The notes beneath the pieces are model-generated. The model was not told the origin of the DNA and searched no databases. It saw nothing but the letters and a program-made list of their open reading frames with translations. Below, one piece after another: positions 1 to 5,454 of a stretch of 11,129 bases of DNA (position 1 is the first letter of the stretch; every line of letters starts with the position of its first letter). The stretch spans positions 1 to 11,129 of the forward strand of contig DATAZV010000152.1 in assembly GCA_036271855.1 (NCBI GenBank), in the 5' to 3' direction. The translations under genes and the position numbers were made by a program. The DNA is from JAQGMJ01 sp036271855. Lineage in GTDB: Bacteria > Pseudomonadota > Gammaproteobacteria > Burkholderiales > JAEUOS01.

Positions 1-105
1 CTGCGCCGCGAGGAAGTGATGCTGCGCGGCAGCGGCTTTATCGTCTTCGGCCATAGCGCCGCCGATTCGAAGGCGGAAGTGGTCGAGTTCACCGTCCGCG
101 CCTAG
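1..105 (+). CDS. 3' end of an unrecognised gene (partial)
   Basis: Frame 1 is open from the window edge to a TAG at 103-105, giving 34 residues that end in VVEFTVRA. Codons are GC-rich at third positions like the neighbouring genes, and a terminator-like hairpin follows directly, so this is very probably the true C-terminus of a gene starting outside the window. The residues GSGFIVFGHS followed by an acidic beta-strand-like end are loosely reminiscent of FHA-type beta-sandwich domains, which often sit beside Ser/Thr kinases. That is only a guess from 34 residues and I do not assign a function. It converges on the kinase gene. Confidence 0.6.
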   Translation: MRREEVMLRGSGFIVFGHSAADSKAEVVEFTVRA

Positions 106-112
106 CCAGGCG

Positions 113-140
113 AAAACCCGCCGCGCTGGCGGCGCGTTTT
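113..140. terminator. bidirectional Rho-independent terminator
   Basis: A CCGCC/GGCGG stem (118-122 with 128-132) with a 5-nt loop is flanked by AAAA on the left (113-116) and TTTT on the right (137-140), so it can end transcripts in both directions. It lies in the 104-bp gap between the converging plus-strand gene and the kinase gene. Confidence 0.65.
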
Positions 141-156
141 CATCCAGACAGCATTT

Positions 157-197
157 GCGGGAACGGGCGCCGCTGCGTCCGCGCCCGCCTTTCCCGC
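157..197. repeat. stable inverted repeat downstream of the kinase gene
   Basis: The arms GCGGGAA (157-163) and TTCCCGC (191-197) enclose a second pair, GGGCGC (165-170) and GCGCCC (181-186). This predicts a long GC-rich hairpin in the 3' untranslated region just past the kinase stop codon at 210. There is no T-tract, so it is more likely a 3'-end stabiliser or pausing structure than a terminator. Confidence 0.5.
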
Positions 198-209
198 ATC
201 GATGCCGCT

Positions 210-2585
210 TCACGTCGTGGTCTTGCGCACGGCCTTGCTGCGGGCGTCCGGCCCGGCCAAGAGGCCCGCGGGAGGCGTGTTCTCCAGCTTGCCGCGTACC
301 GCGTCGCCGGCGCAGGCGGCGGCAAAGGCCACGTTGACGCTGTCGCCGGCCGAGCCTGCCGAAGTGAAGCAGGATTGTCCCAGCTTGGCATTGAGCGGCT
401 TGAGCACGGCTTCGGCGATCATCTCCGGGCCCGATCCTTCGGGCAGGGTCAGCTCATACTTTCCGGGCGCCGTTTCCTTTGCATCGAGCACCGCGCGCAT
501 GCTGCGCAGTTCACGCAGGACCACCGGGCTGGCGCCGTCGGGCAGGCCGCTGATGTTGAGCTTGGTCTTTTGCGGGCGGAAGTTGAAGTGGGCGAGGAAA
601 AAGTTCTTCGAGAACTCGTCGCCCACCATCTTGCCGATCGAACTCAAGGCCTGGTCTTCGGTGTTGAAGCTGTCGCCCTGCGGCAGGGTGGTGTTGCTGT
701 AGATTTCTTCGCCGGTGGCGCGGTCGACCGCCTTCACCGTCCAGGAGGTGAGCGCGGTCTTGCTCATTTTCAGGCCGGAAGCCGGCAGGGTGATCGACAT
801 CGTCTTCACCTTCACCTCGCCCAGGATCTGGAAGTCCGGCGATTGCGCGTTGGCCGCCGTCTTGGTGTCGCCGTCGTTGGCCCAGGTGCGAAAGCCGAAG
901 GACTTGATACGCTCCTTGACCACGTTTTCCGCCAGTTGCGAACGCGCCGGCGGCAGCCTCTCGCCGCCTTCGGCGTTGACGATCTGGATGGCGACGGCGA
1001 TTTTCGGGTCGCCGTTGTTACGGATGAAGTCGACGCGCTCCTGCTGGCTCATTTCGTTGAGCGACTTCTGCAGGTCGCGCACCTTCACCGTGGCGGTGGT
1101 GTTGATCGCCACCAGGCCGTCCTTGCCGGTTTGCGGCGCATCTTCCGACAGCGTGGTCTTGATGAAGTCGCCGGAGTGGGCCAGCAGCTTGGAGGAGACC
1201 CACTCGTAGTTCTTGTTCAGGGAGTCGGAGGTGACGTAGAGGGCCAGCGCTTTTTCCACCAGCTGGCGCTTGGCGTCGGCGCGCGCCTCGTTGCCGGCGG
1301 CGGCGGCGTCGCCGTTGAAGCGCGCCGGGTCGGCCAGGCCGAGGGCACTGATGGTGATCAAGCCGGGATCGTTCGGAGCGGGTGCGGCCACCGGCGCCGC
1401 GGCCGGGACAGCAGCGGGCGTTGCCGCGGCCGTTGCGGGGGCGCCGGCGGCGGCGCTTTGGTCGGCGGCCTGGTCCTTCTTGCCCAGCACCAGATAGCCT
1501 CCGGCGGCAATCACCAGCACGCCGGCCGCAATCGCCGCGAACACGGGGGCATTGCTTTTTTTCGCTGCTGGCGGCGCTGCGGGAGTCTGTGCCGGTTGGG
1601 GTGAGGGCGCTGCCGCGGCGGCGGGCGCGGGCGCTGCTGGCTTGGCCGGCGGCGGGTTGGCCACTGTCGCGTTGACCAGGGTGGCCTCGGGTGCGTTGAC
1701 CACGGTGGCATCGGCGCTGCCGAGATTGATCACGGTGGCGTCGGCGGCGCTGCCGGCGCCCTTGCCGGAAATCACCGCGCGGATCGCCTCGCCGAATTCG
1801 CGCGCGCTCTGGTAGCGGTCGTCGGGATTTTTCGCCATCACCTTTTTCACCACGCTGTCCCAGGCGGCGGGCAGGGTGGCGTTGAGCGTCGAGGGCGGCA
1901 GCGGCTCTTCCTTCAGCACCTTGTGCATGATGGTGGTCACCGCGCCGGTGAACGGCTTTTCGCCGGTGAGGAACTGGTACAGGATCACGCCGCAGGAAAA
2001 CAGGTCGGAGCGGCGGTCCACCGTCTGGCCGAGGAACTGTTCCGGCGACATATAGGCCGGGGTGCCCAGCACGGTACCGGCCTGGGTGAGTTCGGAGGTT
2101 TCGATGCGCGCGATGCCGAAGTCCGCCACCTTCACCGCCGCCGTGCCGTCGAGCAGGATCACGTTGGCCGGCTTCATGTCGCGGTGGGTCACGCCGTGGC
2201 TGTGCGCGTGTTCCAGGGCGTCGAGCATCTCGGTCATGATGCGCTCGACTTCCTTCATCGGAAAGCGGCGGTTTTCCTCGAAGTAGTCTTTCAGCTCGCG
2301 GCCCTTGATGTACTCCATGGCGATGAAGGCGACGCCGTTGTCCTCGCCGTACTCGTAGATGCCGACGATGTGCGGGTGGTTCAGCCGCCCGGCGGCCTGG
2401 GCTTCGCGCTTGAAGCGCGCCAGCAGGTCGGCCACCTGCGAGCGGTCGAACTGCTCGGCGCGGATGGTCTTGATGGCGACGATGCGCTCGATGATGGGGT
2501 CGAAGCCCTCGTAGACCACGCCCATGGCGCCGCGCCCGAGTTCACCGCGGATTTCGTACTTGCCCAGCTTGCTTATATCAGCCAC
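210..2585 (-). CDS. transmembrane Hanks-type serine/threonine protein kinase
   Basis: This encodes 791 residues. The N-terminal kinase domain (about 10-270) has all key elements: glycine loop GRGAMGVV (17-24), ATP lysine K39 in VAIK, helix-C E61, catalytic loop HRDMKPAN (134-141, D136), DFG 155-157, GTPAYMSPE (174-182), D194 and R257. It should phosphorylate Ser/Thr on cytoplasmic partners. A linker (281-345) has repeated ATVI/ATVV/ATLV motifs and then an Ala/Pro-rich stretch. One membrane helix spans about 347-368, then a second Ala/Pro linker, then a periplasmic region of about 380 residues. That region has no PASTA repeats; its start (DAKRQLVEKAL, GDFIKT, then beta-rich) resembles LPP20/FlgT-like folds, which is a weak inference. 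The start is GTG (2583-2585) with a good upstream GAAGGCGAGG ribosome site. Transcription is probably single-gene. Kinase identity is certain; substrates and sensed signal are unknown. Confidence 0.96.
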   Translation of the reverse strand: MADISKLGKYEIRGELGRGAMGVVYEGFDPIIERIVAIKTIRAEQFDRSQVADLLARFKREAQAAGRLNHPHIVGIYEYGEDNGVAFIAMEYIKGRELKDYFEENRRFPMKEVERIMTEMLDALEHAHSHGVTHRDMKPANVILLDGTAAVKVADFGIARIETSELTQAGTVLGTPAYMSPEQFLGQTVDRRSDLFSCGVILYQFLTGEKPFTGAVTTIMHKVLKEEPLPPSTLNATLPAAWDSVVKKVMAKNPDDRYQSAREFGEAIRAVISGKGAGSAADATVINLGSADATVVNAPEATLVNATVANPPPAKPAAPAPAAAAAPSPQPAQTPAAPPAAKKSNAPVFAAIAAGVLVIAAGGYLVLGKKDQAADQSAAAGAPATAAATPAAVPAAAPVAAPAPNDPGLITISALGLADPARFNGDAAAAGNEARADAKRQLVEKALALYVTSDSLNKNYEWVSSKLLAHSGDFIKTTLSEDAPQTGKDGLVAINTTATVKVRDLQKSLNEMSQQERVDFIRNNGDPKIAVAIQIVNAEGGERLPPARSQLAENVVKERIKSFGFRTWANDGDTKTAANAQSPDFQILGEVKVKTMSITLPASGLKMSKTALTSWTVKAVDRATGEEIYSNTTLPQGDSFNTEDQALSSIGKMVGDEFSKNFFLAHFNFRPQKTKLNISGLPDGASPVVLRELRSMRAVLDAKETAPGKYELTLPEGSGPEMIAEAVLKPLNAKLGQSCFTSAGSAGDSVNVAFAAACAGDAVRGKLENTPPAGLLAGPDARSKAVRKTTT

Positions 2586-2592
2586 TTGTAGA

Positions 2593-2602
2593 CCTCGCCT
2601 TC
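2593..2602 (-). promoter_or_regulatory. ribosome binding site fixing the GTG start of the kinase
   Basis: On the minus strand GAAGGCGAGG ends 7 nt before the GTG at 2585. No ATG in the same frame lies nearby, so this purine-rich site supports the GTG start. Confidence 0.6.
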
Positions 2603-2760
2603 AATGGCGGCGCAGAGGCCCGCGCGTTTTTTATGAATGGCGGCGCGCCTGCCGGCGGCCTCCCTGAATGGAGTGGAATTTTATCTGACGCTGGTTGCAG
2701 CAATAAGGACAAAAGTCCGCGTTCCGCGCGGATCGGCTTCCACCGTCCTTGATTTTACGG

Positions 2761-2789
2761 AACTATTTCACAAAAGCGGTTAAATAGTT
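2761..2789. promoter_or_regulatory. AT-rich operator-like dyad
   Basis: AACTATTT (2761-2768) and AAATAGTT (2782-2789) are perfect 8-bp inverted arms. Their centres are 21 bp apart, two helical turns, which suits a dimeric DNA-binding protein. It lies about 175-205 bp upstream of the kinase start codon. Confidence 0.4.
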
Positions 2790-2819
2790 AAAGCCCTGGT
2801 TCCCGGCACTGCACGCGCG

Positions 2820-2837
2820 AACCACAGTAAACCACAG
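2820..2837. repeat. tandem AACCACAG direct repeat, 10-bp period
   Basis: AACCACAG occurs at 2820-2827 and again at 2830-2837. A one-turn period is typical of tandem binding sites for response regulators or similar proteins. Its function is unknown. Confidence 0.4.
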
Positions 2838-2862
2838 GTTTTTTGCCGCTGCTCAAATCTGG

Positions 2863-2940
2863 AGTGCTACGACAAAAGCACTAGGGGCCTACACCTGCGA
2901 GAAATTGCCATCCTCGCGCGACCCGACAAATCCCTAGTGC
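2863..2940 (-). ncRNA. candidate structured leader or small RNA with alternative hairpins
   Basis: Read on the minus strand, GCACTAGGG (2940-2932) pairs perfectly with CCCTAGTGC (2886-2878), which is followed directly by TTTT (2877-2874). A small GCGAG/CTCGC stem (2917-2913 with 2901-2897) is nested inside. The 3' arm extended by one base (CCCTAGTGCT) can instead pair with the downstream AGCACT (2868-2863), so two mutually exclusive hairpins are possible, as in an attenuator or riboswitch platform. It fits none of the RNA families I know. Confidence 0.35.
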
Positions 2941-2988
2941 CGCCGCCGCCACAATTGGCGTAAAACCTGAGAAAACGCCCTGAAAGAA

Positions 2989-3003
2989 GTCCCCTCGGGG
3001 GAC
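2989..3003. repeat. short GC hairpin GTCCCC/GGGGAC
   Basis: The 6-bp arms GTCCCC (2989-2994) and GGGGAC (2998-3003) are separated by TCG. One copy of the repeated ACCTGAGAAA sequence overlaps its right arm. Confidence 0.45.
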
Positions 3004-3026
3004 CTGAGAAATTTTCAACAACGCTG

Positions 3027-3046
3027 CATCGCGTTTTTTCGCGATG
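3027..3046. repeat. hairpin CATCGCG/CGCGATG with a T6 loop
   Basis: Perfect 7-bp arms at 3027-3033 and 3040-3046 enclose six T residues. There is no T-tract after the right arm, so it is not an ordinary terminator. It belongs to the same structured intergenic stretch. Confidence 0.45.
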
Positions 3047-3293
3047 ACGGTAAATGATGGTGTTTTTTTAGAAATATCGTGCGCCTTACCACGGTTGTAG
3101 TAAGTGGCTGCTGGCTCCTGTCCACCACAATCCATACCTCGATCGACGCTGCAAGCAGGCCGCCGCGCCGGCTTGGAATGAATTAAAAATTTCAAAGAAC
3201 AACGGAGATGCGCGGCGCACATGTTGCCGGATGGTTTCAAGAATACGCCGACCGGGCAACTAAGTGTGGTTGATTTTCATTGGCGCCACGGGC

Positions 3294-3321
3294 AAAAAAA
3301 GCGGCCGCAAGATGCGGCCGC
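3294..3321 (-). terminator. Rho-independent terminator of the small-protein operon
   Basis: The 8-bp arms GCGGCCGC at 3301-3308 and 3314-3321 surround AAGAT. On the minus strand the stem is followed by seven T residues (3300-3294). It lies 45 bp past the stop of the cysteine-repeat gene. Confidence 0.9.
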
Positions 3322-3365
3322 CTTCGATACCCGCCCGTCACCGGACGAGAAAATCGGTGGAACTG

Positions 3366-3938
3366 CTACATGCCGTAGCGTGACTTGGCGTCGGCCACGC
3401 AGCGGTCCTTGGCGTCGCCGGCATAGCCGTCGCAACGCTCGCGCGCGGCCTTGAAGTCGGCGGCGCGCTTTTCCTTGTCGGCGTCGGCGCGGGCGTCGGC
3501 GATGCGGGTGTTGGCGCTGCCCTGGGCGTCAGCGGCAGTGCGGTCTGCCTTGGCGTCGGCCAGGCCGCGCTCGTGCCGAGCTTCGGCGTCCCTGCGGCAT
3601 ACATCCTTGGCGTTGCCGGCGTAGTCATCGCACTTTTCTTTGGCGACGGCGAAAAGCGCCTCGGCACGTGCAACACGGGTTTCGTAATAGGCTTTGTTGG
3701 AAGGCTCATAGCGGGCGTCGAGGTCGGCGTTGGCGACCTTTTCGTTGCCGCGGGCTTCTTCAACGCAGATGTCCTTGGCGTTGCCGGCCAGGCGGGAACA
3801 GCGGTCGCGGTCGGCGTTGTAGTTGGCGGCGATGCGGTCCTGCTCGGCCTTGTATTGGGACTTGTCCATGGCGAAAGCAGGCGCGGCGGCGAACAGGCCG
3901 CCGGCGACGGCGAGCGAGATCAGGATTTTGTTCAGCAT
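3366..3938 (-). CDS. secreted protein with three cysteine-pair repeats
   Basis: This encodes 190 residues starting at ATG 3938 with a good AGAGGAA ribosome site, so the longer upstream reading is rejected. The first 23 residues are a typical Sec signal peptide (MLNKILISL, then AVAGGLF, with cleavage after AAPAFA). The mature part is strongly charged and helical, rich in Ala, Asp, Lys and Arg. It holds three copies of a C-x4-G-[ND]-AKD-x-C motif: C47/C58, C103/C114 and C169/C180. The even 11-residue spacing suggests three intramolecular disulfides in the periplasm. Similar Ala/Lys-rich periplasmic proteins occur in Burkholderiales, but I know no function for them. It is the last gene of the predicted operon and has the operon terminator. 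Confidence 0.85.
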   Translation of the reverse strand: MLNKILISLAVAGGLFAAAPAFAMDKSQYKAEQDRIAANYNADRDRCSRLAGNAKDICVEEARGNEKVANADLDARYEPSNKAYYETRVARAEALFAVAKEKCDDYAGNAKDVCRRDAEARHERGLADAKADRTAADAQGSANTRIADARADADKEKRAADFKAARERCDGYAGDAKDRCVADAKSRYGM

Positions 3939-3990
3939 GGCGTTTCCTCTTTGGTGTGACGCGTTATGGTTCTTGGCGATACGGTTGTTG

Positions 3991-4227
3991 TCAGCGCGGC
4001 AGGCGCCGCCCCCGCCCGGCAAAAAATTCGGAGTGCCGTGCCCGCCACATCGCCAGGTGGCGCCTGGTTTGCTGGTTGGCGCGGGCATGCGCCCCCGCCA
4101 CCCGGCCCATGGTCTGCTCCAGATGCCCGGCGATGATTTCGCGGCGGTCGCCGGAGAGGCGGCCGAGCAATACCCGCAGGCTGCCGTGAAGCCGATGCCA
4201 CCAGGCGCTGATGCTGGCGTTGTTCAT
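3991..4227 (-). CDS. small basic hypothetical protein
   Basis: This encodes 78 residues from ATG 4227; the GTG directly before it (4230) is an alternative start. The ribosome site AGGA lies 6 nt before the ATG and overlaps the TAG stop of the DUF883 gene (4236-4238), so translation is probably coupled. Third codon positions are strongly G/C, as in real genes here. The protein is rich in Arg and His, with a probable amphipathic helix (REIIAGHLEQTMGRVAGAHA), and has neither a signal peptide nor a membrane segment. I do not recognise the family. Its place between DUF883 and the secreted cysteine protein suggests an envelope or stress role, which is inference only. Confidence 0.65.
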   Translation of the reverse strand: MNNASISAWWHRLHGSLRVLLGRLSGDRREIIAGHLEQTMGRVAGAHARANQQTRRHLAMWRARHSEFFAGRGRRLPR

Positions 4228-4235
4228 CACAGTTC

Positions 4236-4484
4236 CTAGCGGCGGAAGAACAGCACGCCCAGCGCGATGCCGGCCAGCGCGGCGACGCCGATGGTACGCA
4301 TCGGGTTGCTGCGGGCATAGTCCGTCACGGCGGCGCGGCCGGCGTCGAACTGCTCGGCGGCGGCGGCCTTGCGCTGGTCGAAGGCGCCGGCGATGGATTG
4401 CGCGACGTTGCCGAAGCTGCTCTTGACGTCGTCGACGGCGCCGGAAATGGCTTCAGTGGGGCTGGCGATATTTTTGCTGCTCAT
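4236..4484 (-). CDS. DUF883 (YqjD/ElaB-type) membrane-anchored protein
   Basis: This encodes 82 residues from ATG 4484, with a perfect AAGGAG 8 nt upstream. The layout is that of DUF883: a soluble helical part (about 1-58, with SPTEAISGAVDDVKSSFG and many Ala/Gln) and a C-terminal glycine-zipper membrane helix (SNPMRTIGVAALAGIALG, about 59-80) ending in RR. In E. coli the relatives YqjD and ElaB are inner-membrane proteins that bind ribosomes and respond to stress and stationary phase. The gene follows UPF0391 by 40 bp and precedes the small basic protein by 8 bp, so it is probably cotranscribed with both. The gene symbol is left blank because orthology to yqjD is not shown. Confidence 0.88.
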   Translation of the reverse strand: MSSKNIASPTEAISGAVDDVKSSFGNVAQSIAGAFDQRKAAAAEQFDAGRAAVTDYARSNPMRTIGVAALAGIALGVLFFRR

Positions 4485-4524
4485 GAAAATGCTCCTTGAT
4501 TGAGGCTGGGGATGGATGCCGCCG

Positions 4525-4689
4525 TCAAATGCCGGGGCGGCGTCCCGAGACAAAGGCCACGATGGCGAGAACCAAAAAGACCAGGAACAGCACCTTGGCG
4601 ATGCCGACCGCGCCCGCCGCAATACCGCCGAATCCGAGGATCGCCGCGATGATCGCAATGACCAGAAATACGACTGCGTAGTGCAGCAT
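4525..4689 (-). CDS. UPF0391 (DUF1328) small membrane protein, copy 1
   Basis: This encodes 54 residues, the usual size of UPF0391 (YtjA) proteins. It has two hydrophobic segments (about 4-21 and 27-47) joined by the family signature FGGIAAGAVGIAK. ATG 4689 has an AGGAG ribosome site 7 nt upstream. The family is made of very small inner-membrane proteins of unknown function, often induced by stress. It is the first gene of the predicted four-gene operon and lies downstream of a -10 element and a perfect TGTCGG-N6-CCGACA dyad. A second copy of the family is at 7200-7373. Confidence 0.92.
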   Translation of the reverse strand: MLHYAVVFLVIAIIAAILGFGGIAAGAVGIAKVLFLVFLVLAIVAFVSGRRPGI

Positions 4690-4734
4690 GGCTATCTCCT
4701 GGAGAAAATCGCATATGCGCGAATGAGTAGGAGA

Positions 4735-4802
4735 AGTGTAGGCAGGGCAGCGCGGCGCGAGCAGGGGAGGGCGGCTGAAACGGATGTCGGTGCAGTCCGA
4801 CA
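4735..4802 (-). promoter_or_regulatory. promoter of UPF0391-1 with upstream TGTCGG-N6-CCGACA dyad
   Basis: The -10 candidate TACACT lies at 4740-4735 on the minus strand, predicting a start near 4728 and a leader of about 39 nt. The hexamer 17 bp upstream (TGCTCG) is a poor -35, as expected for an activator-dependent promoter. The dyad TGTCGG (4785-4790) N6 CCGACA (4797-4802) is perfect. Its centre is 58.5 bp from the near edge of the -10, so about -65. The same layout precedes the BON gene and, in degenerate form, UPF0391-2. Confidence 0.6.
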
Positions 4803-4905
4803 CCGGGACTTTGGGCAGGCTGCCATGCCGAAACGCGCCGTTCGCAAGTTAGCGCAATCGCGGCAGGTATGGCATTCTTGCGTCTAGTAGAAAAACGGAG
4901 GCTTC

Positions 4906-5131
4906 ATGACCACCCCCAACCCACGACCTTGCAGCCGAAGTCCTTGATCTCCCCGCCGAGGAACGTGCCCGAATTCTTGAGTTGCTGATTGCCAGCTTCG
5001 AACCGGAGTCAATTGCGCAGAAAGCGTGGATGGAACTTGCGCTTCGCCGGCGGGAGGAAGTTCGGAGCGGCAAGGTAGCCATGGTCCCCGGCGATGAGGC
5101 CTTGGCGCGTGTCAGGGCAAAGATTGCGTGA
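4906..5131 (+). pseudogene. addiction-module antitoxin, frameshifted near its start
   Basis: ATG 4906 has an excellent GGAGG site 4 nt upstream, but its frame hits TGA after 13 codons. Skipping one base in the C5 run at 4913-4917 gives a continuous 74-residue product beginning MTTPTHDLAAEVLDLPAEER and ending VRAKIA at TGA 5129-5131. That product has the layout of the putative addiction-module component family: an N-terminal helix with LPAEERARILELLIASFE, then a W41-centred helix, then a Gly-rich toxin-binding tail. No normal start codon exists in the second frame before the conserved part. It is therefore a real frameshift, a sequencing error in a homopolymer, or a site of +1 frameshifting or phase variation. 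Codons are less GC-biased than in neighbouring genes. Confidence 0.75.
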
Positions 5132-5430
5132 ACTACTCGATTCACCCGGACGCCGAGGCTGAACTGGGTGAGGCGGCGGTTTACTACGCGGCCCGCGCCA
5201 GCGCAATGATCGCCTTGGCCTTCCTCGCGGAGTCGGAGTATGAGCGCGTGCGCGATTTACTGGTCGAAAATCAGCAACTAGGCCCGCGCGGTGAACACGG
5301 CTTTCGCTTCTACCACTTTGATCGCTTCCCTTATACAGTCGTATGTGAAGAGGACGCCGCCGGCGGCCCGCAGATATTTGCGATCGCGCATCAAAGCCGC
5401 GAACCGGGATACCGGGGAGATCGAATTTAG
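5128..5430 (+). CDS. RelE/ParE-family toxin
   Basis: This encodes 100 residues from GTG 5128, which overlaps the antitoxin stop as GTGA, the usual coupling in type II toxin-antitoxin pairs. The family features are the opening beta strand YSIHPDAEAEL, a long helical hairpin (about 13-45), the strand pair FRFYHFDRFPYTVVCEE and the ending IFAIAHQSREPGYRGDRI, close to the ParE hallmark of AHxxRxPGYW near the C-terminus. ParE toxins poison gyrase and RelE toxins cleave ribosome-bound mRNA; the sequence looks closer to ParE, but the target is not decided here. The reading frame is intact although the antitoxin's is not, which is odd for a live toxin. Confidence 0.88.
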   Translation: MNYSIHPDAEAELGEAAVYYAARASAMIALAFLAESEYERVRDLLVENQQLGPRGEHGFRFYHFDRFPYTVVCEEDAAGGPQIFAIAHQSREPGYRGDRI

Positions 5431-5454
5431 GTTGTCCAAGAGAAGCGGCGGAAG

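Larger units (their letters stand above)
2603..3293. other. long intergenic region upstream of the kinase, no convincing gene
   Basis: About 690 bp lie between the kinase start and the terminator of the cysteine-repeat gene. The stretch is visibly AT-richer than the genes. It is crowded with short perfect inverted repeats: 2761-2789, 2863-2882, 2878-2940, 2989-3003, 3027-3046 and 3223-3260. It also has direct repeats (AACCACAG at 2820 and 2830; ACCTGAGAAA at 2965 and 3002). A minus-strand open frame at 2881-3240 has codon use unlike the neighbours and I do not accept it as a gene. The region probably holds the kinase promoter and leader, and possibly a small RNA, but I could not place a clear -35/-10 pair. 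Confidence 0.6.

Noticed and set aside
375..1604. Long plus-strand open frame opposite the kinase
   Set aside because: It is the antisense shadow of a high-GC gene with clear kinase motifs on the other strand; its product is low-complexity with no family features.
1370..1680. GC-rich repetitive stretch in the kinase gene
   Set aside because: It encodes the Ala/Pro linkers on both sides of the membrane helix; the repetition is codon-level low complexity, not a DNA repeat element.
2878..2940. tRNA-like appearance of the 63-nt inverted repeat
   Set aside because: The closing stem is 9 bp and there is no T-loop, anticodon arm or CCA context on either strand.
2881..3240. Minus-strand 119-codon open frame in the intergenic region
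   Set aside because: Composition is unlike the neighbouring genes, there is no convincing ribosome site and no recognisable domain, and it runs through several hairpins; most likely a chance frame.
3988..4088. Longer 240-residue start for the cysteine-repeat protein
   Set aside because: The extension overlaps the upstream gene in another frame and would bury the signal peptide; the ATG at 3938 has a good ribosome site and a typical signal sequence.
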